Shown here in pieces: positions 1 through 10,700 of a stretch of 41,102 nucleotides of DNA. Under the pieces are notes generated by a model. It was not told where the DNA came from. It did no database searches and saw only the letters and a program-made list of their open reading frames with translations. The DNA comes from Candidatus Polarisedimenticolaceae bacterium (GTDB lineage Bacteria; Pseudomonadota; Gammaproteobacteria; Chromatiales; Chromatiaceae): assembly GCA_021648685.1 (NCBI GenBank), contig JAKISI010000031.1, forward strand, positions 1 to 41,102. The letters are read 5' to 3'. The translations under genes and the position numbers were made by a program. The number at the start of each line of letters is the position of its first letter. The first letter of the stretch is position 1.

Positions 1-1830
<1,830 letters not shown>

Positions 1831-1850
1831 TCATGGCCACTCATCCAAAC

Positions 1851-1876
1851 CAAGGGAGGGCATTTGCCTTCCCTTG
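1851..1876 (+). terminator. Hairpin downstream of acs
   Basis: An 11-bp inverted repeat (CAAGGGAGGGC and GCCTTCCCTTG, one G-U pair) with a 4-nt ATTT loop lies 20 bases after the acs stop. The following bases are only moderately T-rich, so it may be a weak terminator or a 3'-end stabiliser. Confidence 0.55.
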
Positions 1877-2023
1877 TCTATCTCAGTTGCAGCTCACCGC
1901 CAAAAAGCATTAACATAAACCAAATACCTCTAAAGCATACAGGTTTTAGACCCCCTTTCCTGGATCGAGTAAATCTCGCCCTTAACCATTGAATTGACGG
2001 AACAGTTCCAGAGAGAAGTTATT

Positions 2024-2857
2024 TTGGAATCAAATCTAAAGATTGGCGTCTTCGTTGATGCCGAAAATGTTCGCTTTAACGGCGGTTATCAACTCCGCTA
2101 TGACAACCTGCGCCGCTTTGCCACCCGTAACGGAGGCACGCCACAGCGGCTTAACACCTACATCGCCTTTGACCCAGAGCGCGCCAAAGATGAACCGGAA
2201 TATGCCCAGAAATCGTATGCCTATCAGCAGATGGTGCGGGATTTTGGCTGGAAGATCACAGTAAAGAATGTCAAACGCTACACAGACGAAGAGGGCAATG
2301 TCACCACCAAGGCCAATGCCGACCTTGATCTTGCAGTGGATGCCATGTTGCAGGCAACCAACCTCGATCAGGTGCTGCTGCTGACCGGGGATGGTGATTT
2401 TCTACAGGTGGTCACTGCGCTACAGAACAAAGGCTGCCGGGTTGAGCTGATCGGTTTTCGCAACGTATCCAAGGCGCTGCAGCGCCAGGTCGATGCCTTC
2501 TATTCCGGCTTTCTGATCCCTGACCTGCTGCCCTTCTCTTGTGAGCCGCGCAATGAGTGGGGCAAGCCTGGTTACTGTGTGCGTGGGAGCTGCACCAAAT
2601 GGTTTGGAGATAAGGGGTACGGTTTTCTGCGGTTTATCCGGGAGGTCTCCCCCAACCTCTGGATCACCGACCCACGTGATCCCGACTCACCTTACGAAAG
2701 CGTCTTCTGCCATATCAATGAACTGGCTGATGATGTCACTGTTGATGACCTGCTCAATCGCAATACCATCGTCGAGTTCTACCTCAAAGAGAGTGACCAG
2801 AAAGGCAATGGGCTGGTGGCGACCAATGTCAGGATGGTCTATCCGGGAGGACGCTGA
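2024..2857 (+). CDS. NYN-domain (LabA-type) nuclease fused to a C-terminal cold-shock domain
   Basis: Predicted cytoplasmic RNA-handling protein. The N-terminal part is a PIN-like NYN domain: IGVFVDAENV near the start carries the first acidic metal ligand, followed by KANADLDLAVDAML and LLLTGDGDFLQVV, which hold the other conserved aspartates. The last 85 or so residues read as an OB-fold cold-shock domain: TKWFGDKGYGFLRF matches the RNP1-like KWF..KGYGFI signature, then VFCHINEL, then DQKGNGLVATNVR. NYN domains are commonly RNA nucleases, so the fusion suggests an RNA-binding nuclease; the substrate is unknown. Start choice: TTG at 2024 has a GAGAAG ribosome site 5 bases upstream; a TTG at 1994 is in frame but lacks one, adding 10 residues if used. 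Convergent with the NUDIX gene that follows. Confidence 0.85.
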   Translation: MESNLKIGVFVDAENVRFNGGYQLRYDNLRRFATRNGGTPQRLNTYIAFDPERAKDEPEYAQKSYAYQQMVRDFGWKITVKNVKRYTDEEGNVTTKANADLDLAVDAMLQATNLDQVLLLTGDGDFLQVVTALQNKGCRVELIGFRNVSKALQRQVDAFYSGFLIPDLLPFSCEPRNEWGKPGYCVRGSCTKWFGDKGYGFLRFIREVSPNLWITDPRDPDSPYESVFCHINELADDVTVDDLLNRNTIVEFYLKESDQKGNGLVATNVRMVYPGGR

Positions 2858-2911
2858 TCAGGTTCAATGTGGCGTATTAAAGTCGGGGTCTCCTGTACCT
2901 TGCCCCTGTTT

Positions 2912-3481
2912 TTAATGCATTTCGATGCAATATCGGCGGGGGCGCTTTGAGACTCGCTGGATGGTGCCGACATGCGTTGCAAAATGGCCTGCCAGGCGAT
3001 CACGAAAATAGAGGCGAAGGGTCTGTTCAATCATTGGAAACGCCAGCTCATCCCACGGGATCTCATCCTCTGTGAAAAGCTGAACCTCCAGGCTCTCCTC
3101 GCCCGGGCTAAAATCCAGATCCAGCAGCGCGCCCCGATAGATCATAAATACCTGATCAGCATGTGGAAGATTGAAAAGGCTGAAAAGAGCATCTACCTCA
3201 ACCCTGGCATTGGCCTCCTCCAGGGTTTCACGCATGGCACCACCATGCGTGGTCTCACCATTCTCCATAAACCCTGCTGGCAGTGTCCAGTAACCGTCTC
3301 GCGGCTCAATTGCCCTTCGGCAGAGCAAAACCTGTCCCTCCCACTCTGGCAGACAGCCGGTAATAATCCGGGGGTTCTGATAATGGATGGTGTCACAATC
3401 AGGGCAGACATGACGCTGCCGACTGTCCCCCTCAGGAATTTGCAACTCGACCTTTGCACCACATTGACTACAGAAGTTCAT
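2912..3481 (-). CDS. Zinc-ribbon NUDIX hydrolase
   Basis: A 189-residue NUDIX pyrophosphohydrolase. The N-terminus has a zinc ribbon with two Cys-x2-Cys pairs (CSQC near residue 4 and CPDC near residue 27), as in NudC-like NADH pyrophosphatases and their ADP-ribose/FAD-acting relatives. The NUDIX box is GFMENGE, then seven residues, then RETLEEANA: the catalytic REx2EE core is intact, but the usual glycine after the EE pair is Asn. It is shorter than NudC (about 260 aa) and lacks the NudC N-terminal domain. Substrate is not predictable; a nucleoside-diphosphate-linked compound is likely. It is divergent from ppx, with only 84 bases between the two starts. No good ribosome site is visible. Confidence 0.85.
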   Translation of the reverse strand: MNFCSQCGAKVELQIPEGDSRQRHVCPDCDTIHYQNPRIITGCLPEWEGQVLLCRRAIEPRDGYWTLPAGFMENGETTHGGAMRETLEEANARVEVDALFSLFNLPHADQVFMIYRGALLDLDFSPGEESLEVQLFTEDEIPWDELAFPMIEQTLRLYFRDRLAGHFATHVGTIQRVSKRPRRYCIEMH

Positions 3482-3565
3482 ACCTTCAAGTTTAACCCGG
3501 CAACATCACTACCACAAAGTGCTAAGCTGGAAGGATGTGGCATAAACAATCAATACCCAATATAG

Positions 3566-5074
3566 ATGAGTAGCGCAGACAATAGCAGAGCAGAGATTGT
3601 GGCTGCCGTTGACCTTGGTTCCAACAGCTTCCACATGATTGTCGTCCGGGCAGTGGGTGGCGATATCCAGATTATCGACCGAATCCGGGAGATGGTGCGC
3701 CTGGGGGCGGGGCTGGATGAAAACAGAGTGCTCTCGCTGGAGGCCAGGATGCGAGCACTGGCCTGCCTTGGCCGCTTTGGGCAGCGGCTGCGTGAGCTAC
3801 CATCCGGTGCTGTTCGTGCTGTTGGCACCAATGCCCTGCGACAGGCAAGGCAGGCCGGTGACTTTCTGCTCCAGGCAGAGAAGGCGCTGGGGCACCCTAT
3901 TGAGATCATTGCAGGGCATGAAGAGGCACGGCTGATCTATCTTGGTGTTGCTCACAGCCTCGCTGCAGGCAACAGCCAGCGACTGGTGATGGATATTGGT
4001 GGTGGCAGTACCGAACTCATTATTGGAAAACAGTTCGATATCAAGCGCCGTGAGAGCCTGCACATGGGCTGTGTCAGTATCAGCCGACACTATTTTCCCG
4101 ATGGAGCCATAACGGCTGATGCCATGCGGTCGGCGGAGCTGGCCGCAGCGCTGGAGCTGCGGCCCATACGTCGCCTCTATCGCCAACTTGGCTGGCAGAC
4201 GGTCATCGGCAGCTCCGGCACCATCCGCAGCATAGGTGAGGTCGTGCAGCAGGCAGGTTGGAGTAGAGAGGGTATTACCCTGGAGTCCCTGCGCCGATTA
4301 TGCGAAGCCTTAATAGCTGCGGGTCATATAGACAAACTGATACTTGCCGGGCTTAGCCCGGAGCGCCAACCCGTGTTCCCTGGGGGGGTTGCGGTACTGC
4401 TGGCCATATTCAGGGCCCTGCACCTGGAGAAGATAGAGGTCTCTGACCAGTCATTACGGGAGGGGCTGCTCTACGACAAGCTGGGGCGCATCCGACATGA
4501 AGATGTGCGTGGACGCTCAATCTACTCACTCTGCGCACGCTACCATCTGGATCTGCAACATGCGCAGCGTGTGGAGACAACGGCTCACAAGCTCTTTGCC
4601 CAGGCCAGCCAGTCCTGGCAACTGACCAGGGATGACCAGCGGGAGATTTTGTGCTGGGCTGCGCGCCTGCATGAGTTGGGACTGACCATCTCCCACAGTC
4701 AGTTTCACAAACATGGTGCCTATCTGATCGAAAACTCTGATCTGTCTGGTTTCTCACGTCCGGAACAGCGGCTGCTGGCCGTGTTGGTGCGGGGCCACCG
4801 CAGACGATTCCCGCTGGATGCATTTGAATCCCTGCCCCTCATCGACAGAGAGTATGCCAAGCAGCTTTGCATCCTGCTGCGTCTGGCCACCCTGATACAC
4901 CGTGGCCGCACCACTAAAGCAAGGCCGGATATTGGCCTGACGGTAAAAGAGAACCGTCTGAAACTCACTTTTCCAGAAGCGTGGTTAACAAAACACCCGC
5001 TAACCCGGATGGAGTTGCAGCAAGAGAAGAGAAGGTTGGGGGAGGCGGGGTTTATACTGGACTATAACGACTAA
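3566..5074 (+). CDS. ppx: Exopolyphosphatase (Ppx/GppA family)
   Basis: Degrades inorganic polyphosphate from its ends, or removes the 5' phosphate of pppGpp if it acts as GppA. 502 residues, close to the family length. The actin-like ATPase fold is shown by AAVDLGSNSFHMIV at residues 10-24 (phosphate-1 loop), REMVRLGAGLDE, and DIGGGSTELIIG near residue 140 (phosphate-2 loop). The C-terminal third (RLHELGLTISHSQFHKHGAY) is the HD-like domain of long Ppx/GppA proteins. The start ATG fits the family alignment, but no strong ribosome site precedes it. No ppk lies next to it, so Ppx rather than GppA is a judgement from sequence character only. It ends in a terminator shared with the convergent lexA. 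Confidence 0.9.
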   Translation: MSSADNSRAEIVAAVDLGSNSFHMIVVRAVGGDIQIIDRIREMVRLGAGLDENRVLSLEARMRALACLGRFGQRLRELPSGAVRAVGTNALRQARQAGDFLLQAEKALGHPIEIIAGHEEARLIYLGVAHSLAAGNSQRLVMDIGGGSTELIIGKQFDIKRRESLHMGCVSISRHYFPDGAITADAMRSAELAAALELRPIRRLYRQLGWQTVIGSSGTIRSIGEVVQQAGWSREGITLESLRRLCEALIAAGHIDKLILAGLSPERQPVFPGGVAVLLAIFRALHLEKIEVSDQSLREGLLYDKLGRIRHEDVRGRSIYSLCARYHLDLQHAQRVETTAHKLFAQASQSWQLTRDDQREILCWAARLHELGLTISHSQFHKHGAYLIENSDLSGFSRPEQRLLAVLVRGHRRRFPLDAFESLPLIDREYAKQLCILLRLATLIHRGRTTKARPDIGLTVKENRLKLTFPEAWLTKHPLTRMELQQEKRRLGEAGFILDYND

Positions 5075-5076
5075 AC

Positions 5077-5109
5077 AAAAAAGGGCTGAGCCCCATCTCA
5101 ACCCTTTTT
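5077..5109. terminator. Bidirectional terminator between ppx and lexA
   Basis: A run of As, an 8-bp stem (GGGCTGAG / CTCAACCC), a 6-base loop and a run of Ts sit between the convergent stops of ppx and lexA. On the minus strand the stem is complete with a G-U pair; on the plus strand it has one C-A mismatch. It should therefore work best for lexA. Confidence 0.75.
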
Positions 5110-5121
5110 GCCGCAGGTTGC

Positions 5122-5730
5122 TTACAGGGAGCGAATCAATCCGACTGCCCGGCCCTCAACCACCAGCGCCTGTTTTCGTCTGTCCACATCGAATGACCCA
5201 AAATCGGTACTGCCTGACTCCAGCCTGATGCGGTGCTTCCAGCGCCCATGTTGATAGATACGTCTCACCATCACCTCACCATCCAGCCGGATCGCAACAA
5301 TCTGCTCGTTTTGGAATTTTTTTGTGCGATGCATCAACAGCAGATCGGCAGCGGCAATGCCGGCATCCTGCATGCTCCCATCCTGCATGCGCAGCAGGTA
5401 GTGAGGTTTGGGACGAAACCTGCCGGGGTCGATGCAGTAGTGCCCCTCAATATTCTCTTCTGCCAAAAGTGTGCTGCCCGGTTTGATCCTGCCCACCACC
5501 GGCAACCCTTCCGGCTCATCCGGTAACAGGATGCGGATGCCTCTGGAGGTGCCAGAGAGTACCTCGATGGCTCCTTTGCGTGCCAGCGCCCGCAGATGAT
5601 CCTCTGCCGCATTGGGGGATTTGAAGCCCATGGTTTGACATATCTCTGCGCGAGTGGGTGGATACCCGGTGTCCGCAATATGTGCGCGGATCAGCTCCAG
5701 AATCTCTGTCTGACGAGGGGTGAGTTCCAT
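5122..5730 (-). CDS. lexA: LexA repressor with altered self-cleavage residues
   Basis: SOS-response repressor, 202 residues as in E. coli. The N-terminal winged helix (LTPRQTEILELI, PPTRAEICQTMGF, KSPNAAEDHLRALARKG) is nearly identical to the E. coli DNA-binding domain. The C-terminal S24 latent-protease domain is also present. Numbering coincides with E. coli. Ser119 is kept, but the cleavage bond Ala84-Gly85 is Pro84-Gly85 (context GRIKPGS), the catalytic Lys156 is Arg156 (context EVMVRRI), and the usual GDSM/GMSM is DGSM. This predicts poor or no RecA-stimulated self-cleavage. The start at 5730 matches the family N-terminus and has GGAGG ten bases upstream; an in-frame ATG at 5829 would add 33 unrelated residues and lie beyond the operator. 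A perfect SOS box lies upstream, so autoregulation is likely. Confidence 0.93.
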   Translation of the reverse strand: MELTPRQTEILELIRAHIADTGYPPTRAEICQTMGFKSPNAAEDHLRALARKGAIEVLSGTSRGIRILLPDEPEGLPVVGRIKPGSTLLAEENIEGHYCIDPGRFRPKPHYLLRMQDGSMQDAGIAAADLLLMHRTKKFQNEQIVAIRLDGEVMVRRIYQHGRWKHRIRLESGSTDFGSFDVDRRKQALVVEGRAVGLIRSL

Positions 5731-5772
5731 AAAAGACTGCCTCCAAAGCGGGTAAAAAAACAAAGGGCTTAG

Positions 5773-5788
5773 CTGTGAGTGTATACAG
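5773..5788. promoter_or_regulatory. SOS box (LexA operator) of lexA
   Basis: CTGT-gagtgtat-ACAG is a perfect match to the gammaproteobacterial LexA operator CTGT-N8-ACAG, and the dyad extends to GCTGT...ACAGC. It lies 43 bases before the lexA start, as expected for autoregulation. Confidence 0.88.
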
Positions 5789-5847
5789 CATCTAAGCAAA
5801 GTGAAGGGTGAAGGTCTGTTTTTTAGCAAACCATGACAAAAGGCAGT

Positions 5848-6138
5848 TTACCTGCCTGGACGTATCAGCCCGCCCAGCCCCATGTTTTCCAGCGTCTTAT
5901 ACATCAATCGCTGCACTGAGGCGGCATCCTCATAACGCAGTGCCTTTTGCAGCAGTTGTCGGGCGCGGGCGCGGCTGATACGGCGCAGCCCCCCCCCTTT
6001 TTTTACCTGCAGCAGGCTGCCTGCGCTCATGCTGAGATTGTCGACACCTATCAGCAGCCCAGGTAGAGAGATTTGCGCCTTGCCAAGGTCTGGAGAGGCA
6101 TTGACCTCCTGCACAATGCGCTGCAAGACCTCAAGCAT
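5848..6138 (-). pseudogene. ptsP: ptsP relic: both ends of EI-Ntr joined by an in-frame internal deletion
   Basis: A 96-codon frame made of two parts of PtsP (enzyme I of the nitrogen-related phosphotransferase system, normally about 750 residues). The first 21 residues, MLEVLQRIVQEVNASPDLGKA, match the start of the GAF domain. From about residue 28 the sequence (LIGVDNLSMSAGSL, RARARQLLQKALR, ENMGLGGLIRPGR) matches the extreme C-terminus of the PEP-binding domain. About 650 residues, including most of the GAF domain, the phospho-histidine domain and the PEP active site, are gone. Position supports it: rppH lies 18 bases upstream, as in pseudomonads and other gammaproteobacteria. The C-terminal part also holds an A7G8 run coding KKGGG that seems to add about two residues. 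It could still be translated but cannot be an active phosphotransferase. Confidence 0.85.
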
Positions 6139-6156
6139 TGAATCTGTCTCAGAAAA

Positions 6157-6684
6157 TCATGGGCGGCAGTTCTGCCGCAAATAGTTTGAGTGACGCTGTG
6201 CCGGTGGGCCATTGGGAAAGAGCAGAGGCGCCAACTCTTTTAGCGCCTGAGAATAGACCTGGCGTTTGAAATAGACCACCTCGCGCAGTGGGTGCCAGTA
6301 TTTTACCCAGCGCCAGCCATCAAACTCAGGTTTAGAGGAGCGATCCAGGCAGAGATCCTTGTCCCCGCACTTTAAACGCAGCAGAAACCAGACCTGCTTC
6401 TGGCCGATACAGAGTGGTTTGGAGTGGTGTCGAATAAACCGCTCTGGCAGGCGGTAGCGCAGCCAGTCGCCGGTATAGCCGATCACCTCCACCTGATGCT
6501 TATACAGGCCGACCTCCTCCTCCAGCTCGCGGAACATTGCCTGCTCCGGGGTTTCGTGTGATTTGATCCCACCCTGGGGAAACTGCCATGACTCCTGACC
6601 AATACGTCGCCCCCAGAAGAGCTGGCGTTGATGGTTGGAGAGTACAATGCCTACATTGGGTCTATATCCATCTGAATCGATCAC
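6157..6684 (-). CDS. rppH: RNA pyrophosphohydrolase RppH
   Basis: Removes pyrophosphate from the 5' end of primary transcripts, which starts 5'-end-dependent mRNA decay. The family N-terminus, [16 protein letters not shown], follows the GTG at 6684, which I take as the start; a second GTG one codon upstream is equally possible, and an in-frame ATG at 6753 would add 23 residues not found in the family. The NUDIX box is [22 protein letters not shown], with all catalytic glutamates. [22 protein letters not shown] and [14 protein letters not shown] are RppH hallmarks. It is followed by the ptsP relic and is divergent from the HAD phosphatase gene, a common gammaproteobacterial arrangement. Confidence 0.93.
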   Translation of the reverse strand: MIDSDGYRPNVGIVLSNHQRQLFWGRRIGQESWQFPQGGIKSHETPEQAMFRELEEEVGLYKHQVEVIGYTGDWLRYRLPERFIRHHSKPLCIGQKQVWFLLRLKCGDKDLCLDRSSKPEFDGWRWVKYWHPLREVVYFKRQVYSQALKELAPLLFPNGPPAQRHSNYLRQNCRP

Positions 6685-6888
6685 CACAGAACCTACTATA
6701 TAAGGTTTAAGATACCCTGATTCTTCCACAACCTGGCAGATCGGAGCAAGCACAACTTAAGCTATTGATTTTTAGGTCATTAATGCTCGATGCGAAATGC
6801 CCCGTCTGCGCCCCCTTTCATCCTGTGGTTTTTTCTGTAAAATTAGTGGTTTAGCTTAGATCCTTCTCGTTTTTCAGGGGCACCGACA

Positions 6889-7587
6889 TTGGCACTGGCT
6901 ATTTTTGATCTCGATAACACCCTGCTCTGCGGCGACTCCGACCACCTCTGGGGTGATTTTCTGGTGGAGCTGGGCGTGGTCGATGCCGAGCTGTACCAAC
7001 AGGCAAATGATCGCTTCTATCGGGAATACAATGAGGGGAAGCTGGATATCTTTGAATTCCTGCACTTTTCACTCAAGCCACTCAGTGAGCATGCACCTGA
7101 CATACTCTACAGCTGGCGGGAGCAGTTCGTTTCAGAACGCATTGAGCCGATCATCCTGTCAGCGGGTCTGGAGCTGATCCAAAAGCACCGGGAGGCAGGC
7201 GATACCCTGCTGATCATCACTGCAACCAACAGCTTTGTAACCACCCCAATTGCACAGCGCCTCGGAATAGAGCATCTTATTGCCACCACGCCTGAGATGG
7301 TCGATGGCCGCTATACTGGCCAGGTTGCGGGAACCCCCAGCTATAAAGAGGGTAAGATTGAACGGCTGAATCAATGGCTGGCCAGCGGCCAGCATAATCT
7401 GGATGGCAGCTGTTTCTACAGTGACTCGCACAATGATATTCCGCTGCTTGAGATTGTCGACAGCCCCATAGCGGTCGACCCGGATGAGGCGCTTGCGCAG
7501 CATGCTAAAAACAGGGCATGGCCGATCATTAGCCTGCGGGGAGAGGATCTGATTTCCACCGCCGTACCATTAAATTTAACCAAATAA
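6889..7587 (+). CDS. HAD-superfamily phosphatase, subfamily IB (SerB-like)
   Basis: A 232-residue cytoplasmic phosphomonoesterase. Motif I is FDLDNTLL at residues 5-12 with both catalytic aspartates; motif II is in LLIITATNSF; the lysine of motif III lies in the PSYKEGKIERL region; motif IV is YSDSHNDIPLL with the metal-binding acidic pair. HAD-IB proteins of this kind next to rppH are often annotated only as phosphoserine-phosphatase-like; some act on histidinol phosphate, which I cannot confirm. The start is TTG at 6889, with AGGGG about 10 bases upstream; no better start lies before motif I. It is divergent from rppH. Confidence 0.85.
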   Translation: MALAIFDLDNTLLCGDSDHLWGDFLVELGVVDAELYQQANDRFYREYNEGKLDIFEFLHFSLKPLSEHAPDILYSWREQFVSERIEPIILSAGLELIQKHREAGDTLLIITATNSFVTTPIAQRLGIEHLIATTPEMVDGRYTGQVAGTPSYKEGKIERLNQWLASGQHNLDGSCFYSDSHNDIPLLEIVDSPIAVDPDEALAQHAKNRAWPIISLRGEDLISTAVPLNLTK

Positions 7588-7728
7588 TTCATTTTCTGAA
7601 TAACCTCTGGTAAATTATGCATCCTTTCGACCTGTGGAAACGCCAGGCAGAACCTGATTTCTCTATCGGTGCGGTGCCGCAATTTCTCACCGCAATCACC
7701 TAACTTTTTGAAACTAAAGGGCAAACCT

Positions 7729-10700
7729 ATGTCAAAACGGAATATGGTTACGATCGAAGGCAACGAGGCAGCAGCCTATATCGCACACCTCACCAATGAG
7801 GTTATCGCTATCTATCCCATCACCCCCTCCTCGGATATGGGTGAATTTTCCGATGATTGGTCATCCAAAGGGGTTAAAAACCTCTGGGGTTCTGTACCCG
7901 ATGTGGTCGAAATGCAGAGTGAAGGTGGCGCTGTAGCCGCTGTCCACGGCGCACTACAGGGTGGCTCACTGAGCACCACCTTCACCGCCTCACAGGGTCT
8001 GCTGCTGATGATCCCCACCATGTACAAGGTGGCAGGCGAGTTGACACCTACCGTATTCCACGTCTCAGCACGCGCCCTGGCAGCTCAGGGGCTGTCAATC
8101 TTTGGCGACCACAGCGATGTGATGGCCATCCGCCAGACCGGCTTTGCCATGCTCAGCTCCAACTCCGTGCAGGAGGTAATGGACTTTGCGCTGATTTCAC
8201 AGTGTGCCACGCTTGAGAGCCGCATCCCCTTCGTTCACTTCTTTGACGGCTTCCGCGTCTCCCACGAAGTCAACAAGGTTGACCAGCTGAGCAGAGATGT
8301 TGTACGCGCCATGATCTCTGAAAAAAGCATCAGCGCCCACCGCTCCCGCGCCTTGAACCCGGATACCCCTGTCATTCGAGGTACTGCACAGAACCCTGAT
8401 GTCTATTTCCAGGGTCGTGAGACCGTCAACCCGTACTACGAGGTAGTTCCTGAGGTTGTTCAGGATTGTATGGATCGCCTGGCCAAACACACCGGCCGTC
8501 AATACAAGCTGTTTGAATATGTCGGCGCTGAAGATGCTGAGCGCATCATCCTCTGCATGGGTTCAGGCAATGAGACGATCGAAGAGACTGTTGAGACCCT
8601 GACCCGCCAGGGTGAAAAGGTGGGTCTGCTGAAGGTTCGCCTGTTCCGCCCCTTCTCTGGCAAGCTGCTGCTGGAGGCAATCCCTGCCAGCGCCAAAAAG
8701 ATCGCCACCCTGGATCGCTGCAAAGAGCCAGGTGCCGATGGCGAGCCACTCTACAAGGATGTGGTAACCGCCTTTGCCCAGGCCGCCATCAATGGCGAGA
8801 TCAGCGAGATGCCACGCGTGGTTGGTGGCCGCTACGGGCTGGCCTCTAAAGAGTTCACCCCGGCCATGGTCAAGGGCGTTTTTGATGAGCTGAAAAAAGA
8901 TGCACCCAAAAACAGCTTTACTGTCGGTATCATTGATGACCTCACCAACAGCCACCTTGAGTATGATGCCAGCTTCCTGCCTGACTCCGCCAAAGGTGTC
9001 ACCAGCGCGGTATTCTACGGCCTGGGGGCAGACGGCACCGTGGGCGCCAACAAGAACTCCATCAAGATTATCGGTGAAGAGACCGACAACTACGGCCAGG
9101 GCTACTTTCAGTACGACTCCAAAAAAGCCGGTGCGGTTACCATCTCTCACCTGCGCTTTGGCCCAAACCCGATCCGTTCGCCTTATCTGGTAGGCAATGG
9201 TCAGGCAACCTTCATCGGCGCTCACCAGCCTAACTTTCCGGAACGCTTCGAGATGCTGCACAAGGCGGCTCAAGGTGCCACCTTCCTGCTCAACACACAG
9301 CACAGTGCAGATACGATCTGGGATACCCTGCCACGCATCATGCAAGAGCAGATGATCGAGAAGCAGATCAAGTTCTATGTGGTTGATGCCTACACCATTG
9401 CCAAAGAGACCGGCATGGATCGCCGTATCAACACCATTATGCAGACCTGTTTCTTCGCCATCTCCGGCATTCTGCCGCGTGATGAGGCGATTGAAAAAAT
9501 CAAACAGGCCGCCAAGAAGACCTACGGCAAGAAAGGCAAGAAGATCCTGGAGACCAACTATGCCGCCATTGATGGCTCACTGGCTGGCCTGCATGAAGTC
9601 ACCATACCGACTACCATTGGCAGCACCCTTGAGATGCGTCAACCGGTCGCAGACAATGCCCCACAATTTGTTCAAGAGGTGATTGCCGAGATCATTGCCA
9701 ACCGTGGCGACCTGCTGCCCGTCAGCAAGATTCCCGCCGATGGCACCTGGCCACTGGGTACCGCCGCGTACGAAAAACGTGAGCTGGCGCTCGACCTGCC
9801 AAAGTGGGAAGAGGATCTCTGTACCCACTGTGGAAAATGCCCAATGGTCTGCCCACACGCCGCCATTCGCAGCAAGGTCTTCCCTGCCGATATGACGAAG
9901 GATGCCCCTGAAAGCTTCAAGCACGTCAAGGTGAAAGGCAAAGACTTCGCCGAAGGAACCCACATCAGCTATCAGGTCGCCCCTGATGACTGCACCGGCT
10001 GTACCCTCTGCGTGGACATCTGCCCCGTGGTCGACAAGAATGACCCCAACCGTAAAGCACTCAACATGGTGACCGACCGCGCCTACCATGAGCAAGAGCG
10101 CGCAAACTGGGACTTCTTCCTCTCACTGCCCGATGTGGATACCACCGATGTCAAAACCAGCACACTCAAGGGTTCACAGCTGCTACAGCCGCTGTTCGAG
10201 TTCTCGGGTGCCTGCGTAGGCTGTGGTGAGACCCCCTACATCAAACTGGCAACCCAGCTGTTTGGTGACCGCATGGTCATCGCCAACTCAACCGGCTGTT
10301 CATCCATCTACGGTGGCAACCTGCCCACCACCCCTTACACCACCAACAAAGAGGGTCGTGGGCCCGCATGGTGTAACTCGCTGTTTGAGGATACCGCTGA
10401 GTTCGGCCTGGGTTATCGTCTCTCTTACGACATGCAGACCAAACAGGCACACGACATGATGGCCAACATGCGCGATCAGATTGGTGCTGAGCTGGTCGAT
10501 TCACTCACCGCTGCCGATCAAAGCACCGATGCAGGCATTAAAGAGCAACGCACACGGGTTGAAAACCTGCGCAAGGTGCTTGCCAACATTCAGAGTGATG
10601 AAGCGCGTAGCCTTGAGGCGGTATCGACACACCTGACCAAGAAGAGCGTCTGGATCATCGGTGGTGATGGCTGGGCCTACGACATTGGCTACGGTGGTCT

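Noticed and set aside
2972..3565. A 197-codon plus-strand frame opposite the NUDIX gene.
   Set aside because: The opposite strand encodes an intact zinc ribbon and NUDIX box; this frame is low-complexity and unrelated to any family.
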